Shown: positions 32,362 to 44,624, counted from the stretch's first letter. The stretch is DNA of 64,000 bases from Trichostrongylus colubriformis (GCA_963978905.1 OZ022256.1:58554646-58618645), one strand, 5' to 3'. Made by a program: numbers and translations. Notes: a model not told the origin generated them from the letters alone.

Positions 32362-33019
32362 TTAGGTGTTTGCAGAATAAATGGCCAAAACATAACTGGC
32401 CATAACTTGGAGTCACAACTTTATTTGTCGAAATAAAAACCATTCGAATCTACAGAGTTTTGTCAACGATATGGTAAAGAAAATATGTCATCGTGATCAA
32501 ATTCTGGATTGCGGACTTAATAAAGTCAATAATGGCATTTTTACCGTGCATAATATCGGCGAATTTTGTCTGAGGCACTTTTGCATCGAGAATCCGGAAA
32601 AAGTGGTAATCCGTCAGGCTACCTGGATCAGTTTTTGCTGGGTGCGCAGAACAACGCAAAACCCCACATTTCGCAAGTCACCCGGCAGGAACTGATGCAG
32701 TTAGGCATCGAGACTCTCCCTCACCCACCTTATTCCCCAGACCTATCCCTGACGGATTATCACTTTTTCCGGATTCTCGATGCAAACCTGCGTCAGAAAA
32801 AAATTCGCCAATACTATGCATGTTGAAAATGCCATCGTTGAATTTATTAATTTTCCCAATCCAGAATTTTATCATAATTGCATATTTTCTTTACCAGATC
32901 GTTGAGAAGGTTGTGTAGATCCGAATGATTTTTATTTAGACCAATAACGTTGTGTCTGAGCGAAGTAATGGCGTTTTGAAAAAATTGGTGTTTTGGCCAA
33001 TTATTTTGCACGCACCTAA
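32362..33019. mobile_element. Mariner-derived fold-back element (family F1, copy c)
   Basis: The ends TTAGGTGTTTGCAGAATAAA and TTGCACGCACCTAA are inverted and flanked by TA on both sides. The minus arm (32450-32659) reads LTDYHFFRILDAKVPQTKFA. The plus arm (32640-32870) reads AQNNAKPHISQVTRQELMQL and [17 protein letters not shown]. Arms face outward around a junction near 32630. It stands directly beside F2b, separated by one TA. Confidence 0.85.
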
Positions 33020-34285
33020 TAGTACTAATCGTCGCTAGTCAGTGATCCTGGACATTTTTTCTCTGAATCGCTTTCAAAGACCGCGTATTTTTGACGTCTC
33101 GTGAAGTTTTGAGGTTCTTTGATTTCGAGATTGTTTGGCGATTGCTTGTCATTAAGGCAGAGTTTTAATGTGCCTACAAGCATAATAAGATCGTTCCGAA
33201 ATTAAAGCGCACCATCGTTTTAGGGTCGGCATCCCGATTGCACTCGTTCAGAGAGGAAAAAGGTCTGGTGCACAATCGCAATGTTTCCAAGACATTCAAT
33301 TCATTTCGCTTTTTTGAAGCATTTCAGACAGGGTGAAGCTCGCGTAGATAAGTTTCTAACGGATATATATACGTTGAATGGGAAAGTGGTCAAATTCGGT
33401 GTTTGAGATGAGTGTCACATCCATAATTGTCATATCCCTGATTCTGAAATATACCCTTCACCCCTTCCCTGAGCCGCTCGGCTCTAATTTTTTTTCGAGG
33501 TGAAGGGGAAGGGGGGGGGGGCTAAGAGCGAACGGGAAGGAGGTTAACAAGAAGGTATCTATTGAGAGGTGTCAAACTGCAGACTCAAAGGGGTCGAAGG
33601 GGCGGTACTGCGCCAAACGCCAACTTTCTCTGACGATTTCTGACGGGATTTCGGAGTCCAAAGTGGCTAAGGGCTTACCTCGGTGGGGACTGGCGTCCAG
33701 ATCAATATTAAAACTTACGATCCCTCAAAAAGGTGTCTCCAGTTCTGCTTTTCCACATTTTCTTTAAAAATACGACCCCTTTCTATTTCTTCCTGTCCGA
33801 CCATCCCCTCGGTCGACAGAGTCTATATTCGAGCGGTCAAGCCGTCGCCCCAGAAAAAAAAAATCGGCTCAAAATCACGTTCACGGTGCACGGGTTCTCC
33901 CGAAAGGCGGTGAGTGTACAGCACTTGTCGGGAATCGGGGAGAAAATTGAATAGGTTGAAAGCAATTTGTGGTGCCTGAAACAATAGCCAAAGCGTTGAA
34001 GAACGTCAAGCAAAGCGAACTGCGGCCGTGGGGCTTATAGAGGTGATGTGTTTGATTAGATGGAGAAGGGGGTGCTGCTTGGCAAGAGACAGTGATACAA
34101 CCCCTTCTCAAAAGTTCTTGAGGAGACTGTCATGCTCACCTTTACTAAAGGTTTGCGCTTGCAGGCAGTAAGAAAAGACACTTAACATGTCTAAAACAAA
34201 CCTCATACCATCCACAGCAGATCTGCTGTACGCCCTCGTTTTGTTCCATTTTGCTCTAAAATCGATGGTACTGTGAGCTACAGTA
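33020..34285. other. Non-coding DNA downstream of the unc-17 copy
   Basis: A G-run (33511-33520) and short frames only. No cha-1 or unc-17 exon was found here. Confidence 0.4.
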
Positions 34286-34357
34286 CTATTTACATTCTGT
34301 GTTTAGCTTTTGGCTGCGACAGCGCAGCCAAAAGCTAAATACGGAATGTAAATATAG
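34286..34357. repeat. Near-perfect 34-bp hairpin
   Basis: The core arms TTTAGCTTTTGGCTGCG and CGCAGCCAAAAGCTAAA around ACAG are perfect. Outside this, ACATTCTG/CGGAATGT and TATTTA/TAAATA continue the pairing with two mismatches. It lies about 100 bp downstream of the unc-17 stop. Confidence 0.88.
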
Positions 34358-34462
34358 AATGTCTACTTTCTGATAATTTATCAAAATAACACAAATGCAA
34401 ATAAATAGCACTCTAAGCGATGCAACGCAAACAGACACAACAAGCCTGCCACTATAGGGGGT

Positions 34463-37195
34463 TCAACCGATCAAAACCAGCCGGCTATTCAGTTTGCGGA
34501 AAACTATTTTCGAAATTGGGCGCTTGAGTACCGTAACCGGTTCCATGTAACCGGCTTGTACTGCTGATGTCGTCTCCATCGCATTACCATCTTTTTCGAT
34601 TTTACCATAATTGTCATTTTTCGATGACGTCATTTCCTGTTTTGGCGTAACAGAGTCATACTCGTGTACTTTTTTCAGCATCACCATGAATATGACTGGT
34701 GTATAGACAATATTAAAAACGAAGATGATGATATTCAAAGCTAAGAAGCTCATGTTGCCCATAATCCAAGCGGCAATAATTGGTCCGAATGCATAGGCTA
34801 ACGAATAAGAGATGTCTGCAATTGCGTACATTGAGTCGTACAAAGGTACATAGCGTGTGTCCACGAGAAATCTAAGCGTTGGTAGAAGCGACGTGTCAAT
34901 AAGGGCGATGCCAAAGCACACAAGCTCAATGGAATGATCAGCTGAAATACTGAAAACGTGTAGGGCACGGCAAAGCACGAAATACCTTTGATCCAGGCCA
35001 AAGGAAGCGATCTCCTATGTGTGATCGGGGAAAGCTTTCAGAATTTTGACCGTGATGTACACAACGAGTACATGGGGAAAGAAAGACGGCAACCAAATAA
35101 CACCAACCAACCACACGGGTGTGTTCGGCATACTTTCCGCCATCCACTTGATGATGGTGGACTCAAGAAACGCCAATGAAACCTTCGCCATGATTAGCGC
35201 CCCAGACCAGACGGCTATCATCGGGTCCAAGAACAGGCGCCACATTGGTGAGCCATACACGACGACGGGGTTGAATCACCATGAACACGGCCAGTGCATC
35301 GGCGAGGCAGACGAACGAGAGGATCAGAAATGGTAGTTGTTGGCCAGCCAACGATCAAAGCACCGATATAAACGGTGGTGCGATGATACAGCCGAAGGAA
35401 ATGAAGGCGACGGCTATACCGAGTGCAGCTGATCGTTCACTTTCTTCTTTGAAACGGTCGGGGATCATCGCTAATCCAGAGGTGTTAGCGAAAGCTGAGC
35501 CAAATCCCTGAAATGCTTGACTTTCAGCTACTTTTATAGAAGGCAAATTTTGAGAATTTTATTCCTATGAGGACTTTATGAGGCCTGTTTTAATTGTTGA
35601 GGGTATTGGTGACCTCACTATGAAACTCATTCACAGAAGTTCTTAGGGTTCAATGGCAAGGGGTATTCCACCATGGAAGCTATTTTGCCTAAGCCTTGGA
35701 GGAGAAATGGAACCCTTCACTCCTTCACTTGGGCTTAGACAATTGATGAGTGTACAGATTGACCCTTTAAAAATTTCTCATATCCACCCTTCGAAGATGC
35801 CTCTAGCTGCTTAATACTACGACTTATTTATCGATTCCCCTTTCCCCCTCTCTGTGACAGCACCGTTTCTGGAAGCTTAGAGGAACTTCCGGAAAAGGTT
35901 CCGCAGAAATTCTACAACCTGACCTGTATGCTCCCCTTGTAGAGTTCAAAGCCCAAACAAACGTCTTAGGTCTCTCGGAAGATAACGTGAAATCAGGCAC
36001 GATACTCCAGAGGATTCTTGGCCGGCTCAGTCTTTAAAATCGAATCCTCCACGATAAGGCAGACGCCGGAATTTTTCAGATTTTTGTTATTCCCCCCGTT
36101 AACTAGGTGCCAAACTCCAAACTACCTTATTCTACATCACCTAATGGGGTAACGTTGACGGCATCTACTTCCCTTAGCCTGTCCCGGCTCGATACATGAA
36201 TGAATTTGAAGTGATTTAAAATTTGCAGAAAAATCGTGCGGAAAGGCCAACCTGTAATGATTTGGCGAAGAACATGTCACTGTAGCTGTGGCCGAGAGCA
36301 AATATTGCCGTCGAACTGAACATCACCACCTGTCGTGAAACAGAGTTCACGATGACTCATCGATAACATACCAGCGCCGAGGATAAGTTGGAGGCGGGGC
36401 CTCCAACAGGGTTCAGAAGAGAGGAAAGAGCTCAGCCGAGCGGGCGGCTCTCCTTGTAATCCGGCATGACGGCGACCTCAAGGGGGTCGCTCGTACTCGG
36501 TTACGGTAACAGGCGGTAGTGGAAAGAGGGCGCAAGGCAATTCTTCCTTCCCTCGCGGACCCACACTTGGAGAGGAGAAATTGCGGAAACAAGGAAAGGG
36601 AAACAAGGGGAACGAGCTCAGTAATGTCGTTGTAGGTGAATAGTAGACAATAGCCTGTACGTGTTGTAATATGGTTTATTGCGTGTTCTATGTTGTAGTA
36701 AAATAAATCTGTAACTCAATATGAGTACAACAGACGAAAGAACCACCAAAACTTTTTGGGACAGTGATGCAGTCTCAAAACCACCAATCCAATAACCATA
36801 GGAATCTCGTAGCCGATTCGATCAATAATATAGCCAGAGAATGGATTGACGAATATTTGAATGAGAGCTTTTGAGGCGAATAGCCAGCCGAGTTCGATTT
36901 CTTCATCTTTGTAGTCGATTTTTCCTCCTATAGCCCGAACTATAACGGTACCGTTAAGGAGTTTTTCCGCCTCTTTGTGATAGCCGTGGAACTCTACTGA
37001 GTATGCATGAATGTCACGAAGGTATTTAGGAACAATTGGCACAATAACCATGTACAGCATGTTGTCGAGTAGTAGGGCCACAGAAACAATGACCAGTACG
37101 AGTTTATTTTGATTTTGTGGCTGCTCGACCGATTGTTTGGTGGCCGCCCGAACGTCCTCCGAATCATGATTCACAATTGGCACGTTGAAGCCCAT
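34463..37195 (-). pseudogene. unc-17: Vesicular acetylcholine transporter (unc-17) copy, decayed
   Basis: VAChT loads acetylcholine into synaptic vesicles in exchange for protons; it is a 12-TM major-facilitator protein. Three exons on minus join in phase: 36785-37195 (MGFNVPIVN start; LLLDNMLYMVIVPIVPKYLR; GWLFASKALIQIFVNPFSGY), 36252-36329 (FSSTAIFALGHSY) and 35507 to 34463 ([19 protein letters not shown]). The third exon is broken: TGA near 35354 after APPFISVL, a frameshift near 35262 after PRRR, TAG at 35015-35017 after FPDHT, and a compensating pair of frameshifts near 35003 and 34925. Beyond these it reads SYSLAYAFGPIIAAWIM. Some family-invariant positions are also changed (DTRYVPLYDSMY). 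Exon 1 is fully open. A full-length product is not possible. Confidence 0.9.
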
Positions 37196-37363
37196 GATGA
37201 TAACGATGACGGTATGACAACGACGATGACCTTAATGTAGGAGAGCACGACGTGGCGAGTACGAGCCCAGCGAGCACCAAACGATGGGCGGGGCGATTAG
37301 CGCATACACGGAGAGAAACGAGAACACAACACAAGCGCTATCTGCAACAGTGACAGCCGAGCC

Positions 37364-37465
37364 ATTTATACAGATCAACGCTCGTCCCGCCCACCGCTAG
37401 CATGATCACTGATCCATATGCTATCAGTACTTTCGACACACATGACATAGTCTGTGGGCGGGACG
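37364..37465 (-). promoter_or_regulatory. Candidate promoter of the unc-17/cha-1 locus
   Basis: On the gene strand TATAAATGG stands at about 37362-37370, some 170 bases upstream of the unc-17 ATG. Just upstream is an inverted pair of GC boxes, CGTCCCGCCCAC at 37383-37394 and GTGGGCGGGACG at 37454-37465. In nematodes one upstream exon serves both unc-17 and cha-1, so this is where a shared promoter would be expected. Function is inferred from position and motifs only. Confidence 0.4.
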
Positions 37466-38131
37466 TACAAAAAAACACACACAAGCATTTTACGTGTTCC
37501 TAATGTATTTTCAGGTGAAATCCATGAATTTGCTTGAAGAAGTGGTGAACGACTGGATAATCGTCGGATAGTGGAAGGCTGTACATGTGGCTAAATGAGG
37601 AGGTGGCTTGGCTTTGCGCTGTGAACATGTTGGATTGTGAAGTGAAAAATAAAAGCAAAGCAAGTAGGGAAAGCACTAAGAAGAATGTTCTCGGTTAATG
37701 AAAAGGCCAGTTGTGAAGGGACAATCTGTAGTTAAATTGGCGTTTAAAAGCGAGCTCTAGAGCCTTTCTCACGGTCTCGCTCTACTGCGTTGTGTCCTTC
37801 GCGCTGCACTGGGCCCGAGAGAAGGGCAACGTTCGCATGTGGCTGGCATACCCCCTCGCCGCCTGCATCTAATCTTCAGCGAATCTATTGAAGCTAAGAG
37901 GGGAAAAGGTGATAAGCGACAAGGAATCTCAATTCTCTCATTTCTAGTAGCAGTAGTAGTTTCATCCAGTTCTTTCTCTGCCGTTGCACTACTCAGTGCC
38001 CCTCTCACCGACTTTCGTATTCCATAAACAGTCAAAATTTCCCCTTCCAGTGTCATTACTTCTGAAAGGGTTTTTACTAGAGAAGGTACGCTGAAGCAAA
38101 TCTATGCAACATGACTGAGAAAAGAGCTTAA
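37466..38131. other. Upstream flank of the cholinergic locus, no gene seen
   Basis: A 95-codon minus frame (37769-38056) has no recognised domain. It may include 5' untranslated or regulatory sequence of unc-17/cha-1. Confidence 0.35.
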
Positions 38132-38567
38132 GAGAAATTGTTCGCGAAAATGAGTTTTTTGTTACTTATATATTTATGTTGTATTCTCATAATGTGGGCC
38201 GCATGCAAATTTTCACGCGAAAAACTATGAATCCGGCTAAGATACAGCTCCATAAAATTTCCAGGCGGGCCCCCGAGAAAATGCCTACCCCGTAGTCCGC
38301 CGCTTTCGGAGACGCGTTGTAAGAAAAGAAAATTAGAAAATTAGAGAAAAGAAAGTAAAACAGTCGCACTCTCCGCTTCCATGAGAGGCGGACGACGGGA
38401 CGAGGCCTTACTCGGAGGCCTGCCCATCCGGCCAGGAATTTGTGGAGCTGTACCTTAGCCGAAATCTCTTTTTTCTGCATGAAACTTTGCATGCAGCTCC
38501 TATTAAGCAATGCAACATAAGTATATGGGTAATAGAGAAACTCATTTTTTCAGTGGACGATTGTCTT
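38132..38567. mobile_element. Palindromic MITE family P, copy 2
   Basis: It shares GTGGGCCGCATGCAAATTTT (left) and GAAACTTTGCATGCAGCTCC with AACATAAGTATATGGGTAAT (right) with the copies at 29241 and 50235. Its inner part is shortened relative to copy 1. Confidence 0.8.
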
Positions 38568-39300
38568 GAGGCAGTGTAGATGAGGTCAGCTTCACCAAAC
38601 AATTTCTTTTACAACAGGAGTGAGTGACACAAAGTAATTTCGACCCCAAGGCATGCTACATACTCTGTGGAGCCATCACCACCTTAGCGCTGGCTCCGCC
38701 GTCAATGGGTTGGAGGGGCCCGCATCCGAAAAAGCGCGCGCGATAAGTGCGTTACAGAACCTGTCGCGCTCACCAAAGACGTGACCACTTCCTGCCTTGA
38801 AACACTAACTGTCCTGAATCCCACCGGCTATCTGTGTATCAGTCGCGCAGCCTGCTTCGCGAAGCACTACAACCACCTTGCTAAGTACGAATTCTGTTCG
38901 AAGCCATAACCCAGGCCTAACAACGTGATGCGACCTCTTCAGCTCAGTAATCGGCCGCCTTTTATTCGTTCCTGCACCCAAGAGCAAATTTTCAATGGAT
39001 TTCACCTTTATGATTTTTAGAGGGTTTTACATCTCTAGTTCAGTCACAGGTATAGGTCCCATAGCGGAAGGAAATCTTCTTTGTTATAATATTGATGCTT
39101 GAAGGTGCTCACCTGCTAGTTAAAACACGGCAATGAACGAGTGATCCAGTGAGGTAAATACGATTCTGAAACGAAGTCGTCTGGGCGGCCAGGCGATGAG
39201 GCTACATACTGTGCACAATGAATACGATACGAATCGATTAGGCGATCATGCGATTAGGCGATTAGGCGGATAGGAAAAGGTACGTGACTAATGGATGATA
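38568..39300. other. No gene recognised
   Basis: A short direct repeat GATTAGGCGAT occurs at 39237-39265. A 66-codon minus frame at 38805-39005 has no known domain. Confidence 0.35.
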
Positions 39301-40170
39301 TTAGGTCGAACCATAATTTCTGTTACACAATGACGAAATTTCAAAATTATTATTTTTTATTTATGTCTAATTTCAGTCAACAGAATATGTACCATTATGA
39401 TCAGCAATATATTGCCAGCGAATAGGGTGGTCATAGATGCCTAGCTTATAGAAGTCTAGAGATTTGTGGTCGAAGAAAGTCTGGAGGCCAATTTTGAGGT
39501 CATCGTCGTCATTGATGCCTTCCGTCGATGAAGTGGTTCAGAGATCGGGATAGGTGGTAGCCATCTGGGACCATGTTCGTAGAATACGGTGGGTGGAGGA
39601 GCTCCGACCAACCAAGGTCCTGGATCTTTTGACACGTCAACTTTGCCTTATGTGGGCGAGCGTAGCCGTGGAAGAAAAAGACTCGGTCCTTTTTCCGGTG
39701 AGTTTTGCAGCTACGGTGTCCAATTACCTGTAGTAGAGGTTGGCAGTGACAATCGTGTTGGATGGCGTTAGCTCCCAGTGATTAACGTCAGTTGCGCTCC
39801 ACCAGACGCATAGAGAAATCTTCTTCGGTTGTAGATCGCTGTTGGCGTCGGATCTCCAGTCTCGCCCGATTTCAGCCATTGCCGACCATGGTAGTAGTTG
39901 ACGTGAAAGGTCCACTTTTGTTCGCCGGTGACCAGATTGTTCAGCCTTGCGTGCTGAAGAACCGAGGCTGATTGTGAAGTAGAGGGAGCTGGAGGCCTTT
40001 CGCGGAATTGTCGTAGATTCACTGCTGATTGAAGCCATAGAGAATATGACAGTGTTAATCAGTAATGCTTTTGATTCACTTCTACACCCCCACTACCAAG
40101 TATTCCAGAGGCTTCCACAGTTTCCCCCAAGGAAAATAAAAAGTGTAACAGGAATTATAGTACAACCTAA
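39301..40170 (-). mobile_element. Dead mariner, minus orientation
   Basis: The ends TTAGGTCGAACCATAATTTC (39301) and GGAATTATAGTACAACCTAA (to 40170) are inverted and flanked by TA. Minus-strand reading gives NLVTGEQKWTFHVNYYHGRQ, WLKSGETGDPTP and then, in shifted frames, LSRSLNHFIDGR and the WQYIADHN-type end. The first catalytic Asp of TGDEKW is Glu here and there are several frameshifts. At 870 bp it lacks the N-terminal third. It is a third lineage of mariner in the window. Confidence 0.8.
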
Positions 40171-42930
40171 TAGTGCGACTGATCGTCGTACGCCTATTGC
40201 TTGATCGCTTGATGGATACTCATTCTTTTCTTGGCCTGATCGCAAGAATCGCGAGCTCTGGACAATGCTTTAGAACTAATCGTAGGAGTTGATGACGATG
40301 CACATGGCTTGTTGCTGAAGAAACAACTGAGAATTGAGAATTCTGATTCCACTGTTTTTCTACATGTTTACTATTTTGATTACAAACAAAAACAAGCAAA
40401 GAGCTCTTATTTAATCTGTACGAATTTTTCAAATAGAAATGGAACAATGAAGTGTACAAATCAAGGAGAACACAAATCTGGCCTCCAAGATTTGAGCTTT
40501 TCTCAGCTGAATTCCTTATATTAGGGTAAACCTCTTTGCGCTTGGCATGGACGTGTACTGCAAGGATGCCGCGAACGTCCTTGAAGAGCGAACTTCAAGG
40601 TATTCAAGGTAAACCTCAACCTAACAGCGATTGCGATTTAGTAACAAGACAGCTTTCCAACTTTTAATTGAAGGTTTGGGTCTAAGTTTGTAACAGAATA
40701 TGCCCGACTATAACTTTGATTATCATGGTTTTTTTATCATAGGAATTATAAAAAGAGAATTACCATGTGATGTAATTGATTTAATGCCAATTTGGTTTGC
40801 CGATGACTAAACGCAATTAATGTTGAGAAGTTAATTGAACTACAGAGAACATGAGCGAGGAGGTTTCTAGTACCAACGAAGTCTTCAAACGCTGAACAAT
40901 AGTTTTTAAATGACACCCAAAGTGTGTAGAACATTTCAAAACCTCGTGTGATGGTATTCCAAGTCACAACTGGGTGATATTGATACTACTATAAGTATGC
41001 TTTTTATTTTTAAATGAAAACTTCTAAAGCAGATGCATTTGACTGCTTGCAGCCAACTAAGTTGCATATTACAGAGCAGAATTCTTCAAAAAAAACCTTA
41101 AATTCCAATATTTTTCCCAAAAAACCTATGGCTTCGCTCAAGACGCCCTTATGGGGACAACGAAGTTTGAAAAATCACATAGCTAAAATTCTGAGACCTT
41201 TTTTTCTGTTGGAGTTCCGGCTTGATGACCTGCAATACCCGCCCTAAGTTTTCAAAAATAAACGCGGAAAACGCGGATGCGCATTTTTTCCGTTTTTTCA
41301 CTATAACTTCATTTCAATGCATAATTTCTATGCAGATGTAATTCCGTGTCTGTAATGTCTTAATTTCGATAATTCACATTCTCAAAACGCCACTGGGCAC
41401 CCATCAGCGAGCCAGGTTCGCTGTAATTATAACCAGCAGGCAAATGCGTCCAATGAGAGCATTCCGCAATTGTCGAAGAGGTATGCCACGCTGAATAAGA
41501 ACCATGCAGATCCTGGAGTTCTCTAGAGGGTACGATCGTTCCCATACCGGCTTCTCTCGAAAGACCACCTTCGCTTTCAGACCTTCATCTTAAAATCAAA
41601 TCTACTTGTCTGCCAAAGTGAAGACTTCTGGAATGCCCTGTAGTTTAAATTTTGATGAGAATTCCATTCAGGCTCGAGAATCATTTGTTATGATAAGATT
41701 CTCCTTAGGACTTTCTTGAAACCCATGTAGTTTATCTCCTTGACCGAGCTCTCGATTTTCTTGCTCGACCTCTCGATCTGCACGTAATTTGTTGGCCCAT
41801 TGGTAAGGATAAGGCAGTGCATTGATCGACCTTTTGCGATGAAACCTCATTTCCACGTAACCATTGTATCGTATCTGCTATTTTCCATAGCACAGAGCAG
41901 CTTACATCATTGGGGTCTAAGTTACCTTGGTATTTAATATTTCCCACAAATTTCATGCAGCCAGTTGATGCTTCCTGAATTTTTCGAAATAGCTCATATT
42001 GAGGAGTGAGTATGAAAGTGGGAAAGAGGGAATTAAAAAAATGCTTCTGCTGCTCTATCTGCAATTTTTTATGGTCTTCGATTGTACGCACGCCTTGGTT
42101 GGGTCACTGCACACTGCTATACAAATTGCACAGAACAGATGCAAATTCAGTGGGCTCCATGTTGGGGTGGAGCTCGCAGAGCATTCAGTATTTGATTGTG
42201 AAAATGGTACGAAATGAAAGTGAAGCAAACTGTATTCCGATGCTGTAACCTGCCTAATATTACGGGGATTCTTCAATAAGATACGATGGCTGCTTGAGAA
42301 TGGTGGTGTTGTCATTATATGAGGTCAATCGATACACTGTCTCACCCCTCCTAATGAGTCAGTTAAGGAGATCAAGAGGTCGGACTTGGGGGATGAACTA
42401 TATCACTTCCGTGGATTGAAAAGTCTCAAAGATTGATTTTTTAAGGAGCAATGGAACTCGTACTAGAGTACAAAGTACAAGATTTTCCAAGGTCCTCATC
42501 CACTCAGGAAATTTTCAAACGATTTTCTTAAAAAGTCCTGAAACTGAAAGCGATTTTTCGGTAAAAACTTTTATCGAAAGGTCTTACTTCCCGAAAGAAA
42601 AACATGAATTTCTGTGTTTTTCTTACTCGGTATAGGTATTATCACAGTTGCGGAACGCTGTCAGTGGACCCATTAGACTGCTGGTTATAACTGCAGTGAG
42701 CGTGGCTCGGTGATGAGTGCCCGCTGGCACTTCGAGTTTGTAAAGTGCTCAAAATTAAGATTTTCTGGTTTTTGAAGCCACCATTTTGTAGAGCTTGACG
42801 AGGTGGGCTTTGTGGTTTACACATCAATGTAGAAGTTCAGGATAGATATTGTTGTGGATTCACAACCATAATGTATAATTCTAATCAACTAGCATCTACA
42901 ATTGAATGATAACATGTTAGTTCAAGTTGT
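40171..42930. other. No gene recognised
   Basis: The longest frame is 41732-42091 (-), with text QQKHFFNSLFPTFILTPQYE. I do not recognise its family. Its overlapping neighbours are in other frames. I see no terminal repeats or RNA genes. Confidence 0.4.
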
Positions 42931-43128
42931 TTACCCCAGTACATAACTCAGATAAGTACCTATTGAAAAGATACCGCAGGCATGACCTCGCGGTATCATA
43001 AGTGTGCAATCAACTATGTATCCTAGGTATTTGCTCCTGGCGCGGTGCACTCTTTCATCCCCTAACAGAAGTGTCACCACTGGCCTTTTCGGTCTGGGAT
43101 TCAGACCACATCTATGCACCGCCCACAT
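42931..43128 (-). pseudogene. Non-LTR retroelement fragment
   Basis: Minus text RPKRPVVTLLLGDERVHRAR followed by SKYLGYIVD resembles the region after the RT active site in non-LTR elements (a V.....FKYLG..ID motif). It is only 65 codons and has no neighbours from the same element. Confidence 0.5.
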
Positions 43129-43199
43129 TTGTGTGTATATAAACCCCTATTACGATGTATTATGGTCGGTTATTGTACAAAAGGTACGTCGTAATCCTA

Positions 43200-43270
43200 C
43201 TATATATAATCCGCTAAGTATGTCTGTCTGTCCGTGTGTGTGTGTGTGTGTCTGTCTGTCACGAAATTCA
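43200..43270. repeat. GTCT/GT microsatellite
   Basis: GTCTGTCTGTCC is followed by a (GT)n run of about ten units and again by CTGTCTGTC. It directly precedes the minisatellite. Confidence 0.9.
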
Positions 43271-43319
43271 TATCTCGCGTCGCAGCAAAGCTGGGACCTT
43301 GATTTTTGCAAGTGACGTG

Positions 43320-44130
43320 GGGGATGGCAAGGGGACACTAATGGTGAGGGACCGGTTCTGATAACAACTGATGAGGGCTGATAAGGAGCCCCGAAAGAAA
43401 ATGTTGCCAAATCCGTTTTGCCTTTAGGAATGATCCCAGAGCGCCCATATTCATAGGTGTTTTGAGGGTTGGGACGGAGACATTAATGATGGGTGGTCCA
43501 GCATGATAACGGTTGATAAGATTCGATAAGGATCGTAAAAAGGCCAGATTCGTTGAATCCGTTTCGCCTTTCGGGTTGATTCTAGAGCCCCGACATTGAA
43601 AGGTGTTTTGAGGGATGGGACGGGGACATTGATGGTGGGTGACCCGCATCGATAACGGTTGATAATATTTGATAAGGAGCATGAGAAGGCAAATGTCGTC
43701 AAATTTGTTTCGCCTTTCGTGTTGATCCAAGAGCGCTGACACTCATGAGTGTTTAGGAGGGTGGACCAGGGACATCAATGGTGGGTAATCCAGCTTGATG
43801 ACGGTTGATAATATTTGATAAGGAGCATGAGAAGGCATATGTCGTCAAATTCGTTTCGCCTTTCGCGTTGGTCCAAGAGCGCTGACACTCATAACTGTTC
43901 AGCAGGGTGGGACGGGCACATCAATGGTGGGTGATCCAAACTGATAATAGTTGATAAGATTCGATAAGGAGCGTGAGACGGAAATGTAACCAAGGCCGGT
44001 TCGCTTTTGCGGCTAACAGTGAAATCTTAAAATTCACAGGTAATGTGGGGTACAGGGACCTCGATGGTGTTGTTGGTTACACGGGCCTCAGTGAAATTGA
44101 TAACGGCTTACACTGGCTGATAAGAACCGT
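43320..44130 (+). repeat. 146-bp-period minisatellite
   Basis: The motif GTTTCGCCTTTCG or variants recurs near 43415, 43561, 43707, 43853 and 44000, a spacing of 146 bp. Each unit also has GGTGGGTGATCC-type text, GATAACGGTTGATAA and TTCGATAAGGAGC. Four units are clear, with decayed units at both edges. Minus-strand frames across it are repeat translations. Confidence 0.88.
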
Positions 44131-44624
44131 TAGGAATTGAAAGGGATGAAATCCTTTACATCGCTTGCTGCTACTGCTACATATACGACCGCTTTACAAA
44201 CGCGTCTGATGCTCATTGTCATTGGGTTAACATATTCTGTTTATGTTCAGATATCACTGGCCGATGTATCGACCGCTGAACTGCCTAGCGTTCCAGAAAA
44301 TGGTTCTTTCTTCTTGATACTGCGGTCTACATTGATAATCATGATACAACCTACATTTGTGATAGCAAAGCAAGCGATTCACTCGGAATCATTTTATAAC
44401 TCGGTACTGGCAGCAACCCTGAGTATCGACCGCTAGACAATGCAAAATTCCAAATAGTGAGGCGTGTTTACGAAAACGAAAAACATCGATAATCGGGATA
44501 TGGATCTGCCATCAATGTGTAGGAATTAGATGCTCAGCAGGTGAATAAATTGTTACCAATCGATGCGATCGAATACAATTTATCGATCTCTAAACTACCC
44601 GAATTCCCAAATATGACCTGAACA

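Noticed and set aside
33683..34111. Open frames in both directions downstream of unc-17, considered as a cha-1 exon
   Set aside because: No ChAT motif in any frame; the true N-terminal cha-1 exon is at 24155-24346.
36380..36719. Possible solo LTR with AATAAA signal in unc-17 intron 1
   Set aside because: No second copy, no clear target duplication and no TG/CA ends that could be defended.
36716..36790. Apparent frameshifted continuation of unc-17 exon 1
   Set aside because: The missing segment (FSSTAIFALGHSY) is found intact at 36252-36329 with proper splice sites, so this stretch is the start of intron 1 and not damaged coding sequence.
43150..43742. Minus frames of 83-134 codons
   Set aside because: They are translations of the minisatellite and microsatellite; the repeated text follows the repeat period.
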